Below are positions 1-10,001 of a DNA stretch of 64,000 nucleotides, piece by piece. Within the stretch, counting starts at the first letter, position 1. Each line of letters opens with the position of its first letter. The notes under the pieces were generated by a model. The model ran no database searches. It saw only the letters and a list, made by a program, of their open reading frames with translations, and was not told the origin of the DNA. The stretch is from Woeseiaceae bacterium. GTDB taxonomy: Bacteria; Pseudomonadota; Gammaproteobacteria; Steroidobacterales; Woeseiaceae. Both the position numbers and the translations under genes were made by a program. Location: contig JANQGQ010000018.1 in NCBI GenBank assembly GCA_028277185.1, forward strand, positions 62,001 through 126,000. The letters run 5' to 3'.

Positions 1-612
1 GCCCAGCCGGACTTCGATGCCGTTGGCAAGCGTCAGCGTCCACGCACCGCGATCGCTCAACAGCAGTTCGGTCACGTCGAGGCCCAGCGGAATCAGCTGC
101 TCGCGGATCCGGATGTAACGTTCGGCAACGTCGGTCGACTTCGCATCGGGGCCCGAAAGCCGGGGCAGTTCGGCGGGCACATGCCGCGCGTCCGCGACGA
201 ACAGCTCGCCGCGCACGTTCAGGAGACCGCGCTCGTCCCAGACGGCCGCGGCCGTCTGCTCCGTAACGGAAATCGCAATCCGGTCGGGCCAGCGCCGCGC
301 AACCCGCGCATCGTCGATCCACTCGAGCGACCGGATCGTGTCGCGCATGCCGCCGAGATCCGCCTTGAGAAAACCGGCATCCAGTTCGTGAGAAAGCGCC
401 GCTTCGATCTGCATCGCCGATACGCGCTCGAACGGGCCGCTGACCTCTATCGACCGGATCTCGCGATCCAGCGCCAGGAGCGCAAGCTCGTACACCGCGA
501 CGACCAGCGCCATCGCGAACACCGGTGCGAGTACCCTGCCCCAGCGAATCCGGGGCATGCGGATCTGCCGCTCCTTCCTTACCTTGCGCCGCTTCGCCTG
601 TTTACGCGCCAT
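1..612 (-). CDS. ftsQ: Cell division protein FtsQ (partial, C-terminus outside window)
   Basis: FtsQ is a bitopic inner-membrane protein of the divisome that links FtsB/FtsL to other septal proteins. I read the minus strand from an ATG at 612 to the window edge (204 codons, no stop). It starts with a very basic cytoplasmic tail (MARKQAKRRK), then a hydrophobic membrane segment at about residues 30-47, then a POTRA-like region with the family pattern of a small beta unit followed by a WIDDARVARRWP stretch and an ISVTEQTAAAVW stretch. The start overlaps the end of ddl by 11 nt, the usual ddl-ftsQ junction of the dcw cluster. The rest of the gene, and presumably ftsA and ftsZ, lie beyond position 1. 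Confidence 0.93.
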   Translation of the reverse strand, partial: MARKQAKRRKVRKERQIRMPRIRWGRVLAPVFAMALVVAVYELALLALDREIRSIEVSGPFERVSAMQIEAALSHELDAGFLKADLGGMRDTIRSLEWIDDARVARRWPDRIAISVTEQTAAAVWDERGLLNVRGELFVADARHVPAELPRLSGPDAKSTDVAERYIRIREQLIPLGLDVTELLLSDRGAWTLTLANGIEVRLG

Positions 613-1564
613 TGACTACTCCCCGCTCGTCCCTGACCAGACCCGCGCCCGTCATGCTCGTTTCGAGAATTCGCCAGCAGAGCGTTGCAAAATCGAGCCC
701 GGCTTCCCTGGCGGCCATCGGCACCAGGCTGTGGCTGGTCATGCCGGGCACCGTGTTGACCTCGATGACCTGCGGCTTGCCGTCGGCCCCGGCCATGAAG
801 TCCACCCGTCCCCAGCCGCGCAAACCGAGGGCCCTAAACGCCTCGAGCGCGAGCGACGCATAGCGCGTTTCCTCGCTGCCGTCGTCGGTACCGGGGCAGA
901 AGTACCTCGTCCGCTCGGATTCGTACTTCGCGCGATAGTCGTAGAACACTCGCGGCGTCTCGATACGAACGCTCGGTAGCGCCACGCCCTTCAACACCGC
1001 AACGGTCAGTTCCTTGCCGACGATGCACTCCTCGATGAGCGCCGTGGCGCCGTAGTCGAGTGCGAGATCGACCGCCGGGTCCAGATCGCCGCCGTCGAGC
1101 ACCTTGCTCATGCCGACGCTGGACCCTTCGCAGGGCGGCTTCACGATCAGTGGGAAGCCCAGGCGATCCGCGGCAATCCGCGCGTCCGCGCGACTCGTCA
1201 CTACGGCATAGTCCGGGGTTGCTATCCCGTTCGCGGCGAAGATCTGCTTGGACCGCAGCTTGTCCATCGCAAGCGCGGACGCCAGAACGCCGCTGCCCGT
1301 ATACGGCAGGCCGAGCCACTCCAGAGCACCCTGCAGCGCGCCGTCCTCGCCGCCCGGCCCGTGCAGCGCTATCCAGACGCGATCGATGTCGGCTTCGACG
1401 AGTTCGCCGAGCGGACGGTCCGCGGGATCCCAGCCGACGGCGTCCACACCGGCGGCGACGAGCGCCTCGAGCACGGCGGATCCCGTCTGCAGGGAGACGT
1501 CCCGCTCGCTGGAGCGGCCGCCGTAGACGACTGCTACCTTGCCGAACGCAGCCGGATCGCTCAC
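602..1564 (-). CDS. ddl: D-alanine--D-alanine ligase
   Basis: ATP-grasp ligase making D-Ala-D-Ala for the peptidoglycan stem peptide, in the cytoplasm. The 320-residue product has the expected order: N-terminal VVYGGRSSERDVSL, the central KPPCEGSSVGMSKV lid segment, and the C-terminal RVDFMAGADGKPQVIEVNTVPGMT split into metal- and ATP-binding motifs. I chose the GTG at 1564 because an AGGGA Shine-Dalgarno sits 7 nt upstream and the length fits the DdlB family (about 306 residues); no ATG lies in frame between the end of murB and this codon. The 62-nt gap after murB is the only real gap in the cluster. Confidence 0.95.
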   Translation of the reverse strand: MSDPAAFGKVAVVYGGRSSERDVSLQTGSAVLEALVAAGVDAVGWDPADRPLGELVEADIDRVWIALHGPGGEDGALQGALEWLGLPYTGSGVLASALAMDKLRSKQIFAANGIATPDYAVVTSRADARIAADRLGFPLIVKPPCEGSSVGMSKVLDGGDLDPAVDLALDYGATALIEECIVGKELTVAVLKGVALPSVRIETPRVFYDYRAKYESERTRYFCPGTDDGSEETRYASLALEAFRALGLRGWGRVDFMAGADGKPQVIEVNTVPGMTSHSLVPMAAREAGLDFATLCWRILETSMTGAGLVRDERGVVNGA

Positions 1565-1626
1565 GAGGACGTCCCTTTCAGCGACGCCGCCGTCGCGGTT
1601 GCTCGCCCATGGACGCTGAAAACCGC

Positions 1627-2526
1627 TCACTTTTTGACTTCCCCGACGATGCGCACTTCGTGGAGCAGGCGGATACCGTGCACTTCCTCCACGGTTCGCT
1701 GTACGTGCCCGATCAGCGCTTCGATGTCGCTGGCGCTTGCCTCGCTTGCGTTGATGATGAAGTTCGCGTGCTTGTCGCTGACCTCGGCGCCGCCGATCGA
1801 GAAGCCCTTGAGTCCTGCCGCCTCGATGAGCCGCGCCGCGTGATCGCCCTCGGGATTGCGGAAGACGGAGCCGCAGCTCGGCAGGCCGAGCGGCTGGGTA
1901 CGCTTGCGGCGTTCGAGCATGGCGTTCATCGCTTCGAGCGTCGACGTCGTTTCCGGGTCGAAGCCGAACGTCGCCTCGAGAAACCACTCGTCGCGCGGCC
2001 CCGAGACGTTGCGATAGCCGATCGTGTATTCGGCGGGCGCGCGGAGGCGGATCGTGCCGTGTCGGTCGATCGCCCGGACGGACTCGACGCGATCCCAGGT
2101 TTCGCCGCCGTGGGCGCCGGCGTTCATCGCAAGCGCGCCGCCGACGGTGCCGGGGATGCCGGCGAAGAATTCCGCGGGCCCGATACCCCAGCGCACGCAC
2201 TGACGGGCAAGCTGGGTACACGGCAGACCGGCTCCGGCGCGGACCGTGTAGGGATCGACGCGCTCGAGATCCTTGAGGATTCGCGATGCGGAAATCACGA
2301 CGCCCCGGATGCCGCCATCGCGGACGAGCAGGTTGCTGCCAACGCCGTGCCAGAATATCGGCACCGTGTCGTCGAGCGACTGCAGGAACGTCTTCAGATC
2401 GTCGACGTCGGCCGGGACGAAGAACAGCTCGGCCGGACCGCCGGCCCGCCACGACGTGTGGCGACTCATCGGCTCGTTCTGCCTCAGGTCGCCGCGAACG
2501 CTCTTGTCATCCATTGCGGCCATCAT
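1627..2526 (-). CDS. murB: UDP-N-acetylenolpyruvoylglucosamine reductase MurB
   Basis: FAD- and NADPH-dependent reductase that completes UDP-MurNAc synthesis. The 299-residue product has an FAD-binding part with [13 protein letters not shown] near the N-terminus and [12 protein letters not shown] around residue 80, then [16 protein letters not shown]. The catalytic serine lies in SCGSVFRNP. The length matches the short type II MurB (about 300 residues) rather than the longer E. coli type I enzyme (342). It overlaps the murC stop by 4 nt (ATGA), so translational coupling is likely. A murB gene between murC and ddl is usual in alphaproteobacteria and some gammaproteobacteria but not in E. coli. 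Confidence 0.96.
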   Translation of the reverse strand: MMAAMDDKSVRGDLRQNEPMSRHTSWRAGGPAELFFVPADVDDLKTFLQSLDDTVPIFWHGVGSNLLVRDGGIRGVVISASRILKDLERVDPYTVRAGAGLPCTQLARQCVRWGIGPAEFFAGIPGTVGGALAMNAGAHGGETWDRVESVRAIDRHGTIRLRAPAEYTIGYRNVSGPRDEWFLEATFGFDPETTSTLEAMNAMLERRKRTQPLGLPSCGSVFRNPEGDHAARLIEAAGLKGFSIGGAEVSDKHANFIINASEASASDIEALIGHVQRTVEEVHGIRLLHEVRIVGEVKK

Positions 2527-3944
2527 GTCTGCGCCCTGAGTCCGGGCGCCGCCGCAAGCCGTTCAGGGAGGGTCTGCGCGTAAGCGCCGATATCGCCCGC
2601 CCCCATCGTCAGCACGAGATCGCCGTCCCCGAGCAGGCCGGCCAGCACGGGCTCGAGTTCGTCCAGCGTTTCGACAAAGACCGGCTCCACGACGCCGCGG
2701 CCACGTACGGCGCGCGCGATCGCGCGGCCGTCGGCACCGGCGATGGGCGCTTCTCCGGCGGCGTATACGTCGAGTACGATCAGCACGTCCGCGCCCGACA
2801 GAACGTTCGCGAAGTCGTCGAGAAGATCGCGGGTCCGGCTGTAGCGGTGCGGCTGGAAAACCAGCACCAGGCGCCGGTCCGGCCAGCCGGAACGGGCCGC
2901 CGCGAGTGTCGCGGCTACTTCCGTCGGATGATGGCCGTAGTCGTCGACGAGCAGGACTTTGCCGCGCGCCGTCTCGACTTCGCCGAGATACTGGAAGCGC
3001 CTGTCGATCCCTTCGAAACGCCCGAGCGCCGCGACGACGGCCTCGTCGGCAACGGCCAGTTCCTCGGCCACCGCGATCGCCGCCAGCGCATTCTGCACGT
3101 TGTGCCGGCCGGGAAGCCGCAGACGGATCGCAAGCGGGTCCGCATTGCGGCGGCGCACCTCGAAACGGGTGCTGCCGGCCTCGTAAACGAGGTCGGTTGC
3201 CCGCACGTCGGCCGACTCGTCGAAACCGTAGGTCACGACCGAGCGCCCGACGCGGCCGAGTATGTCGCGCACGCCCGGGTCGTCGATGCACATGACGGCG
3301 AGTCCGTAGAACGGCAGGTTGTGTAAAAACTCGATGAAGCCGTCACGCAGCCGCTCGATGTCGCCGTCGTAGGTGGACATGTGGTCGGCGTCGATATTCG
3401 TGACCACGGCAAGCATCGGCTTCAGATGGACGAACGACGCGTCCGACTCGTCGGCCTCGGCGACGAGGTAGTCCCCCTGCCCCAGCCGCGCATTCGCGTC
3501 GGCGCTTTTCAGGCGCCCACCGATGACGAAGGTAGGATCGAGGCCGCCGTCGGCCATTACGGTCGCAATGAGGCTCGTCGTCGTCGTCTTGCCGTGCGTT
3601 CCCGCCACGGCCACGGAGTAGCGAAACCGCATCAGCTCGGCAAGCATCTCGGCGCGCCGCACGACCGGCAGCAGCGCTTCGCGGGCCGCGGCCACTTCGG
3701 GATTGGTTTCGTCGACCGCGCTCGAAACGACAACCGCGTCAGCGTCCTGGATGTGGTCTTTCGCATGGCCGATGAATACGGTGGCGCCATGGCTTTCGAG
3801 GCGCCGTGTCTGCTTGTTGGTCTTGAGATCCGAGCCCTGCACGGCGTAGCCGAGGCTCAGCATCACTTCCGCAATGCCGGACATGCCCGAACCGCCGATA
3901 CCGACGAAGTGCACGCGATGTATGCGGCGCATCCTGTTGATCAT
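2523..3944 (-). CDS. murC: UDP-N-acetylmuramate--L-alanine ligase MurC
   Basis: Cytoplasmic Mur ligase adding the first amino acid, L-Ala, to UDP-MurNAc. The 473-residue product begins with the UDP-binding Rossmann motif [16 protein letters not shown] (about residues 11-26). The ATP P-loop [11 protein letters not shown] covers about residues 114-124, and [11 protein letters not shown] and FQPHRYSRT, both typical of MurC, follow in the C-terminal half. I chose the ATG at 3944 because it overlaps the murG stop as ATGA; a second in-frame ATG four codons later (3932) is possible. It has close sequence kinship to Mpl, which is encoded separately at 53483-54856. Confidence 0.97.
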   Translation of the reverse strand: MINRMRRIHRVHFVGIGGSGMSGIAEVMLSLGYAVQGSDLKTNKQTRRLESHGATVFIGHAKDHIQDADAVVVSSAVDETNPEVAAAREALLPVVRRAEMLAELMRFRYSVAVAGTHGKTTTTSLIATVMADGGLDPTFVIGGRLKSADANARLGQGDYLVAEADESDASFVHLKPMLAVVTNIDADHMSTYDGDIERLRDGFIEFLHNLPFYGLAVMCIDDPGVRDILGRVGRSVVTYGFDESADVRATDLVYEAGSTRFEVRRRNADPLAIRLRLPGRHNVQNALAAIAVAEELAVADEAVVAALGRFEGIDRRFQYLGEVETARGKVLLVDDYGHHPTEVAATLAAARSGWPDRRLVLVFQPHRYSRTRDLLDDFANVLSGADVLIVLDVYAAGEAPIAGADGRAIARAVRGRGVVEPVFVETLDELEPVLAGLLGDGDLVLTMGAGDIGAYAQTLPERLAAAPGLRAQT

Positions 3945-5029
3945 GCGAGGCCCTCCGCGGCGCGCTGGCAGTGCGTCGCAATGTCGTCGAGCGCGTCCGG
4001 GTGCCGTTCCCGCCGCGCGATCCCGGCGCGCGCGGCAAGCGACGAGCGGTCGGCAAGCTGCTTGCGGATGATTTCCGCCATGACCTCGGGCGTCAGATCC
4101 CGCTCCTGAACCGTGAGCGCCGCGCCCCGCTCGGTCAGCGACCGCGCATTCGCGGTCTGGTGATCGTCGACGGCGCCGGGAAACGGCACGAATATGGCGG
4201 GAAGACCCGCCGCCGCGACTTCGGCAACGGTCAGGGCGCCCGCCCGGCAGACCACGAGATCGGCCCAAGCGTACGCGGCCGCCATGTCTTCGATGAAGGT
4301 CACGAGTTCCACGGCGACATCGCCGTCGGCGTAGGCCGACTCGGCGATCGCCCGGGTGCGCTCTCCGCACTGATGGCGAACGACGGGCCGCAGAGCGGCC
4401 GGCAGCAGCGCAAGCGCGGCGGGCAGAAGCCTGTTCAGCGCCAGCGCTCCCTGGCTCCCGCCGAGCACGAGCAGGCGCAGCGGCCCCTCACGGCCGGCAT
4501 AGCGCTCCGCGGGCGGCGGCAGTGCGGCAATCGCCGGACGGACCGGATTGCCGACGGTCAGAGCCCGACGGCTGGCGGTAAAACTGCCCGGGAAGGCCTG
4601 AAGCACAACCCGGGCAAGACGCGCCAGAAGTCGGTTGGTCAAGCCGGCCACTGCGTTCTGCTCGTGAATCACGAGCGGCCTGCGGGTAAGCCAGGCGGCG
4701 ACGCCGCCGGGCCCGCTCGCAAAGCCGCCCATGCCGAGCACGGCAGCGGGTCGCCGGCGGAAGATGATGACGAGAGATTGCGATACCGCCCACAGAAGTC
4801 TGAACGGCGCCAGAAGAAGCGTCGCAAAACCCTTGCCGCGGAGTCCGGTCACGGAAATCCATTCGATGTCGATGCGGTTTGCCGGCGCCACCCGCGCCTC
4901 CAGGCCCCGGCGCGTGCCGAGCCAGAACACCGGCTGCTGCCGCGCTTCGAGCGCTTGCGCGACGGCCAGCGCCGGATACACGTGACCGCCGGTGCCGCCC
5001 GCCATGATCATGATCGGACGCACACTCAC
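3941..5029 (-). CDS. murG: Undecaprenyl-PP-MurNAc-pentapeptide GlcNAc transferase MurG
   Basis: Peripheral inner-membrane glycosyltransferase converting lipid I to lipid II. The 362-residue product opens with [20 protein letters not shown], the glycine-rich loop of MurG. It contains [13 protein letters not shown] and [16 protein letters not shown] in the N-domain, and [14 protein letters not shown] plus the UDP-GlcNAc-binding [31 protein letters not shown] region in the C-domain. Four-base ATGA overlaps join it to ftsW upstream and murC downstream. The length equals the family norm (about 355). Confidence 0.97.
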   Translation of the reverse strand: MSVRPIMIMAGGTGGHVYPALAVAQALEARQQPVFWLGTRRGLEARVAPANRIDIEWISVTGLRGKGFATLLLAPFRLLWAVSQSLVIIFRRRPAAVLGMGGFASGPGGVAAWLTRRPLVIHEQNAVAGLTNRLLARLARVVLQAFPGSFTASRRALTVGNPVRPAIAALPPPAERYAGREGPLRLLVLGGSQGALALNRLLPAALALLPAALRPVVRHQCGERTRAIAESAYADGDVAVELVTFIEDMAAAYAWADLVVCRAGALTVAEVAAAGLPAIFVPFPGAVDDHQTANARSLTERGAALTVQERDLTPEVMAEIIRKQLADRSSLAARAGIARRERHPDALDDIATHCQRAAEGLA

Positions 5030-6231
5030 GACTTTCGTCTCCGCGGTTTCTTCTTCGCGGCCCGCGAGCGATTGACCGGCGTTGCGTCGACCGCGAGCTC
5101 ATGGTGAATACGAAACAGCAGTGCCAGCGCGATCAACGCCACGATCATGCTGCTGCGCCCGTAGCTGACGAGCGGCAGGGTGAGCCCCTTGGTCGGCAGC
5201 AGCCCCATGTTGACGCCCAGGTTGATGAAGGCCTGCAGACCGAGCCAGGTGCCGATGCCGACGGCCAGGTAGGCCTCGAAGAAGCGTTCGGTGTCGACCG
5301 CCCGTCGCGCAATCCCGTAGATCCGCCACAGGAGCGCCAAAAAAACCGTGACGACGAGTATCGATCCCAGCAAACCGAACTCCTCGGCAAACACGGCAAA
5401 TACGAAGTCCGTATGCGCCTCCGGGAGGTAGAACAGTTTCTGGACGCTGTTGCCCAGACCGACGCCCAGCCATTCCCCGCGGCCGATCGCTATGAGCGAC
5501 TGCGTGAGCTGGAAGCCCGAGTTGAACGGATCAGCCCAGGGGTCGAGGAAGCCGGTCAGCCGCCGCAGACGATAGGGCGACGCGATAGCCAGCGCCGCCA
5601 TAGCGACCACCGCGAGACCGGCGAACACGAAGAAATCCCGGAACCGGGCGCCGGCGACGAACAACATCGCCAGCGCAATCGCGAGTAACACGACGGCGGC
5701 GCCAAAGTCGGGTTCGGCCAACAGCGCGACGCAGGCCACCGACAACACGAACATCGGGCGCAGGAAACCCCAGAAAGTTTCCCGCACGCTTTTGGACTGC
5801 CGCACCAGGTAGCCGGCCAGATAAACGATGAAACAGAGCCGTGCCGGTTCCGACACCTGCAGATTCAGGACGCCGAGACGAATCCAGCGGCGCGCGCCGT
5901 TGACTTCGTGACCAACCCCCGGGACCAGCACCAGAAACAGGAGGAGCAAGCCCGCGAACAGCGCCAGAGGCCCGGCCGCCCGCCAGACGTTCATCGGCAC
6001 GAACAGGCAGAAAGCGCCGGCGGCGAGGCCCAGCAGTATCGCGACGACCTGCCGCTGGACGTAGAAGAACGGGTCGTCGGTCGCCTTGTCGGCTACCGCA
6101 ATCGAGGCCGACGCCAGCACGATCAGGCCGCCCAGCACCAGCGTCAGACAGATTGCCATGAGCACGGGATCGAGCTTGAGCGGCGTGCGCAGCCGCGCGG
6201 GAAGCTGCAGAGTCATGTCGGCCGCACTCAC
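5026..6231 (-). CDS. ftsW: Septal peptidoglycan glycosyltransferase FtsW
   Basis: SEDS-family integral membrane glycosyltransferase that polymerises lipid II at the septum together with FtsI. The 401-residue protein has about ten hydrophobic segments from residue 25 to 375. It carries the SEDS landmarks RRWIRLGVLNLQVSEPARL after the third or fourth segment, NSGFQLTQSLIAIGRG, HTDFVFAVFAEEFGLLG, and a C-terminal LPLVSYGRSSM. The canonical FtsW motif reads SYGGSS, so the second Gly is Arg here. It ends in a basic cytoplasmic tail ([14 protein letters not shown]). ATGA overlaps connect it to murD and murG. Confidence 0.96.
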   Translation of the reverse strand: MSAADMTLQLPARLRTPLKLDPVLMAICLTLVLGGLIVLASASIAVADKATDDPFFYVQRQVVAILLGLAAGAFCLFVPMNVWRAAGPLALFAGLLLLFLVLVPGVGHEVNGARRWIRLGVLNLQVSEPARLCFIVYLAGYLVRQSKSVRETFWGFLRPMFVLSVACVALLAEPDFGAAVVLLAIALAMLFVAGARFRDFFVFAGLAVVAMAALAIASPYRLRRLTGFLDPWADPFNSGFQLTQSLIAIGRGEWLGVGLGNSVQKLFYLPEAHTDFVFAVFAEEFGLLGSILVVTVFLALLWRIYGIARRAVDTERFFEAYLAVGIGTWLGLQAFINLGVNMGLLPTKGLTLPLVSYGRSSMIVALIALALLFRIHHELAVDATPVNRSRAAKKKPRRRKS

Positions 6232-7565
6232 GGGCGGAGCTCCCGGACCGCTTCGGCGAACGCGTCGCCGCGCGCCATGTAGTTCGGATATTGATCGAGG
6301 CTTGCACAGGCGGGCGCCAGTAACACCGTCGTGCCCGGCTCCGCCAGCTCAGCCGCATGCGCCACGGCGCCGTCCATGTCGGCGGCGAAGCGCCGCGGCG
6401 TCATCGCATCCAGCGCGTCATCGATCTCGGCCGCGTCTTTGCCGATCAGCACGGCGCCCGACAGCCGCTCGTCGACCGCCTCGGCCAGCGCGGCGAAGTC
6501 ACCGCCCTTGCCTTCCCCGCCGGCGATCAGCACGACCGGACCGTCGACTGACCGTACCGAAGCGACAGCGGCAGCGACGTTGGTCGCCTTCGAGTCGTTG
6601 ACGTAGTCGACGCCTTCGAGATGTGCGACGAACTGCATGCGGTGCGGTAAACCGGGAAACTCGATGAGCACCTCGAGCATGGCCGCATGACGAATTCCGA
6701 GGAGCTCGCCCGCCGCAAGCGCCGCAAGCGCATTAGCCTGGTTGTGCAGGCCGTACAGCGCCATTTCGTCGACGGCCAGCAGCAGCTTGTCCCCGCAAGC
6801 CAGAAACCGCCGGCCGTCCTCGATGCGAATACCGAAATGCCCGTCGCCGGGTTCGTCCATGCCGAAACTCGTGACGCGCGGTATGCCGGCGACAGCCTTA
6901 AGCGCGGTGGGATCGGCCCGGTTGACGACGGCCGCCTTCGCCTCCTGAAAGACGCGATACTTGCAGGCGGCGTAGTCTTCGAAGCTGTCGTGCCAGTCGA
7001 GGTGATCGGCCGTTACGTTGAGGAGTACCGCCACGCTTGCGGGCAGATACGCGGTGCGCTTGAGATGGAAACTCGAGATCTCCAGCACGTAGAGATCCGG
7101 CTTTTCTTCGCCAAGCAGGTTGAGCGCCGGCTCCCCGAGATTGCCCCCGGCGAGCACTTTGCGGCCGTCCGCGACGCACATGTGGTACAGCAGCGTCGTG
7201 ACCGTGCTCTTGCCGTTGGAGCCCGTCACGGCGACGAACGGCGCACGGGCCTCGCGGGCAAAGAGCTCGATATCCGAGACGACATCGATCCCTCTGTCCC
7301 GCGCCGCGCGGATGATCGGATGCCGATTCTCGATGCCCGGCGAAGCGATAACGCGGTCGATGCCTTCAGGGATCGCGGCTGCTCCGAGCAGCAGCTTCGC
7401 ATCCGGCCAGACGGCCTTAAGCGAATCGATGCCCGGCGGCTCGGTCCGGCTGTCGTAGAAAACCGCGTCCGCATCGCGCGCCCTGAGGAAACGCGCCACG
7501 GATAGCCCCGTGGAGCCCAATCCGGCCACGAGACTCATCGAACGTCTGTCAGTCGCCGTCGTCAT
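6228..7565 (-). CDS. murD: UDP-N-acetylmuramoyl-L-alanine--D-glutamate ligase MurD
   Basis: Mur ligase adding D-Glu to UDP-MurNAc-L-Ala. The 445-residue product starts with a Rossmann UDP-binding domain ([14 protein letters not shown], about residues 13-26), followed by the P-loop GSNGKST at residues 115-121. The central domain carries [10 protein letters not shown], and [11 protein letters not shown] marks the start of the C-terminal domain. It ends with [22 protein letters not shown], strongly typical of MurD. The ATG at 7565 overlaps the mraY stop by 4 nt (ATGA), which decides the start. Confidence 0.97.
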   Translation of the reverse strand: MTTATDRRSMSLVAGLGSTGLSVARFLRARDADAVFYDSRTEPPGIDSLKAVWPDAKLLLGAAAIPEGIDRVIASPGIENRHPIIRAARDRGIDVVSDIELFAREARAPFVAVTGSNGKSTVTTLLYHMCVADGRKVLAGGNLGEPALNLLGEEKPDLYVLEISSFHLKRTAYLPASVAVLLNVTADHLDWHDSFEDYAACKYRVFQEAKAAVVNRADPTALKAVAGIPRVTSFGMDEPGDGHFGIRIEDGRRFLACGDKLLLAVDEMALYGLHNQANALAALAAGELLGIRHAAMLEVLIEFPGLPHRMQFVAHLEGVDYVNDSKATNVAAAVASVRSVDGPVVLIAGGEGKGGDFAALAEAVDERLSGAVLIGKDAAEIDDALDAMTPRRFAADMDGAVAHAAELAEPGTTVLLAPACASLDQYPNYMARGDAFAEAVRELRP

Positions 7566-8644
7566 CGTATCTTCAGGCTCGCGAGTCCGATCAAAACGAG
7601 GATCACGGTGATGATCCAGAAGCGCACGATCACCTTCGGCTCGGCCCAGCCCTTCAGCTCGTAGTGATGGTGCAGCGGCGCCATGCGAAACACGCGTTTG
7701 CCCGTCAGCTTGTAGGAGGCGACCTGAATCATTACTGACAGCGTCTCGACGACGAACACGCCGCCCATGATCACGAGCACGATCTCCTGGCGCACGACGA
7801 CGGCGACGACGCCAAGGGCGGCACCCAGCGCCAGCGCGCCGATGTCTCCCATGAACACCTGAGCCGGATAGGTGTTGAACCAGAGAAAGCCCAGACCCGC
7901 GCCCGCAAGCGTCGCGCAGAACACCAGAATCTCGCCGGTTCCCGCGACGTAGGGGATGCCGAGATAGTCCGAGAAGTTCACGTTGCCGGTGACGTAGGCA
8001 AACACACCGAGTGCGCCGCCGACGAGAACCGCCGGCATGATCGCGAGGCCGTCGAGTCCGTCGGTCAGGTTGACCGCGTTCGAAAAGCCGACAATAAAAA
8101 AGTACGTTACGACGACCTGGAAAACACCGAGGTAGATCGCCAGATCCTTGAAATACGGGATGAGCAACGAGTTCTGCATCTCGTCGGTCGCCGTAACGTA
8201 CAAAGCAATGGCAGCGACCGAAGCCGCCGCAGACTGCCAGAAGAGCTTTTGTTTTGCGGAAATCCCGGCGGGATCCTGCAGCACGAGTTTGCGGTAGTCG
8301 TCCACGTAGCCAATCACGCCGAAAGCCAGCGTGACGAACAGAACGATCCACACGAAATGATTCTCGAGGTCGGCCCACAACAGCGTGCTGATCGCGATCG
8401 ACGTCAGGATCAGCGCGCCGCCCATCGTCGGCGTGCCGGCTTTGGGCAGATGCGTGATCGGCCCGTTCTCGCGCACGGGCTGACCGACCTGGTTGATGCT
8501 GAGACGCGCAATCATCCGCGGACCGATCACGAAGGACAGCACGAGAGCCGTCAACGCACCGAGGATCGCGCGCATGGTCAGATAGTTGAAGACGTTGAAG
8601 CCCGACTCGAACTGCGCGAGATAGTTAGTCAGATACAGCAGCAC
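7562..8644 (-). CDS. mraY: Phospho-MurNAc-pentapeptide-transferase MraY
   Basis: Polytopic inner-membrane enzyme transferring phospho-MurNAc-pentapeptide to undecaprenyl phosphate (lipid I). The sequence shows about ten transmembrane helices, the Asp-rich signature DDYRK after helix [14 protein letters not shown], and [15 protein letters not shown] near the end. I chose the GTG at 8644: it is 1 nt beyond the murF stop, has a GAGGT Shine-Dalgarno about 8 nt upstream, and gives 360 residues, the length of E. coli MraY. An ATG at 8662 would add six residues and overlap murF by 17 nt. Confidence 0.96.
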   Translation of the reverse strand: MLLYLTNYLAQFESGFNVFNYLTMRAILGALTALVLSFVIGPRMIARLSINQVGQPVRENGPITHLPKAGTPTMGGALILTSIAISTLLWADLENHFVWIVLFVTLAFGVIGYVDDYRKLVLQDPAGISAKQKLFWQSAAASVAAIALYVTATDEMQNSLLIPYFKDLAIYLGVFQVVVTYFFIVGFSNAVNLTDGLDGLAIMPAVLVGGALGVFAYVTGNVNFSDYLGIPYVAGTGEILVFCATLAGAGLGFLWFNTYPAQVFMGDIGALALGAALGVVAVVVRQEIVLVIMGGVFVVETLSVMIQVASYKLTGKRVFRMAPLHHHYELKGWAEPKVIVRFWIITVILVLIGLASLKIR

Positions 8645-8645
8645 G

Positions 8646-10001
8646 TCAGCGCACCTCACCATCGCTCAGAAGCGGTTCGAGCACCCGCTCCATCGCCATC
8701 GAACGAGACCCTTTGACCAGCACGCTCAGCTCGGCGTCGAGCTCGCTGTCGAGCGCTGCGACGAGTGCATCGCGATCCGCAAACCAGGTCGCGCCCGCGC
8801 CGAAACCTTCGCAGGCGGCGCGCGCCAGATCGCCCAGTCCGAACAGCCGCGTGACGCCTGCCCGCCGGATTTCGGCGCCGCAGGCCCGCGTCAGTTCGAC
8901 CTCGTCCGGGCCGAGCTCCTTCATGTCGCCGAGCACGAAGATGTGGCGTTCGCCGACCGAAGCGAGAAAACGCGCCGCCGCGACGACGCTCGACGGGTTA
9001 GCGTTGTAGCTGTCGTCGAACAGCCGCGCGCCGCGCTTCCCGCGGCGCGCCTTGAGGCGCCCGCCGACGGCCTCGACGCTGGCAAGCCCGGCAGCGATGT
9101 CGTCAGCTTCGACACCGAGCGCGTGGGCAATGGCGGCCGCGGCGCAGGCGTTGCGGACGTTGTGTTCGCCGGTGAGCGACAGTTGCACTTCTACGGCCGC
9201 GCCCGGGAGCCGCAGTCCGAAGCGTGAGCCGTCGCCATCGAGCACGACGTCGACGGCTGTCACGTCGGCGCCCGCGCCGAGGCCGAAGCTCAGGACGTCG
9301 ACGTCCCGGCTCAGCCCGCGCCAATAGTCGAAATAACGATCGTCGGCGTTGAGCACCGCGGCTCGCGGCCGCGGTTGGACCGTCAACAGCTCGCCCTTGG
9401 CGCGCGACACGCCGTCGAGCGAGCCGAAGCCCTCGAGATGGGCCGGTCCGGCGTTCGTCAGGGCAACGACGTCCGGCCTCGCGAGCGCCGCCAGGTAAGC
9501 GATCTCGCCGGCATGATTTGCCCCCATTTCGATGACGGCGTAGTCGTGATCCTTCTCGATCCGCGAGAGCATCAGCGGAACGCCTATGTCGTTGTTGAGA
9601 TTGCCCTCGGTCGCAAGCGTGTTCCCGACCCGCGCGAGGCAGGCCGCGGTCAACTCTTTGAGCGTCGTCTTGCCGTTGCTGCCGGTGATACCGACGACCG
9701 CGGTGTCCGTGCAACCCTCGCGAAGCGCCGAGCCGAGGCGGCCCAGCGCCTGCCGCGTGTCGCCGACGACGACCTGCGGCAACGACGAGTCCCGCGACTC
9801 GCGAACGACGGCACCGACGGCACCGCGTGCCGCGGCGCCCTCGATATAGTCCGCGCCGTCGAAGTTCGGCCCCGTAAGCGCGACGAACAGCGCTCCCGGA
9901 TCCAGGGTCCGCGAATCGGTGCTGACGCTTCTGAAGCAGGCGTCGGAACCGAGCAGGCGGCCCTCGACGGCGCCGGCCGCAAAGGCAAGCGAGGCGTTCA
10001 T
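8646..10001 (-). CDS. murF: UDP-MurNAc-tripeptide--D-alanyl-D-alanine ligase MurF
   Basis: Cytoplasmic ligase adding the D-Ala-D-Ala made by Ddl to the UDP-MurNAc-tripeptide. The 451-residue product has an N-terminal substrate domain with [18 protein letters not shown], typical of MurE/MurF. The P-loop [13 protein letters not shown] covers about residues 104-116, the central domain contains [13 protein letters not shown], and the C-terminal domain has [14 protein letters not shown] and [10 protein letters not shown]. The start overlaps the murE stop as ATGA. All Mur ligases C-F are encoded in this cluster, and ddl supplies the co-substrate. Confidence 0.97.
   Translation of the reverse strand: MNASLAFAAGAVEGRLLGSDACFRSVSTDSRTLDPGALFVALTGPNFDGADYIEGAAARGAVGAVVRESRDSSLPQVVVGDTRQALGRLGSALREGCTDTAVVGITGSNGKTTLKELTAACLARVGNTLATEGNLNNDIGVPLMLSRIEKDHDYAVIEMGANHAGEIAYLAALARPDVVALTNAGPAHLEGFGSLDGVSRAKGELLTVQPRPRAAVLNADDRYFDYWRGLSRDVDVLSFGLGAGADVTAVDVVLDGDGSRFGLRLPGAAVEVQLSLTGEHNVRNACAAAAIAHALGVEADDIAAGLASVEAVGGRLKARRGKRGARLFDDSYNANPSSVVAAARFLASVGERHIFVLGDMKELGPDEVELTRACGAEIRRAGVTRLFGLGDLARAACEGFGAGATWFADRDALVAALDSELDAELSVLVKGSRSMAMERVLEPLLSDGEVR

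Noticed and set aside
602..2452. Long reading frame running through both murB and ddl
   Set aside because: Only its C-terminal half from the GTG at 1564 resembles a protein; the first half is an out-of-frame reading of murB.
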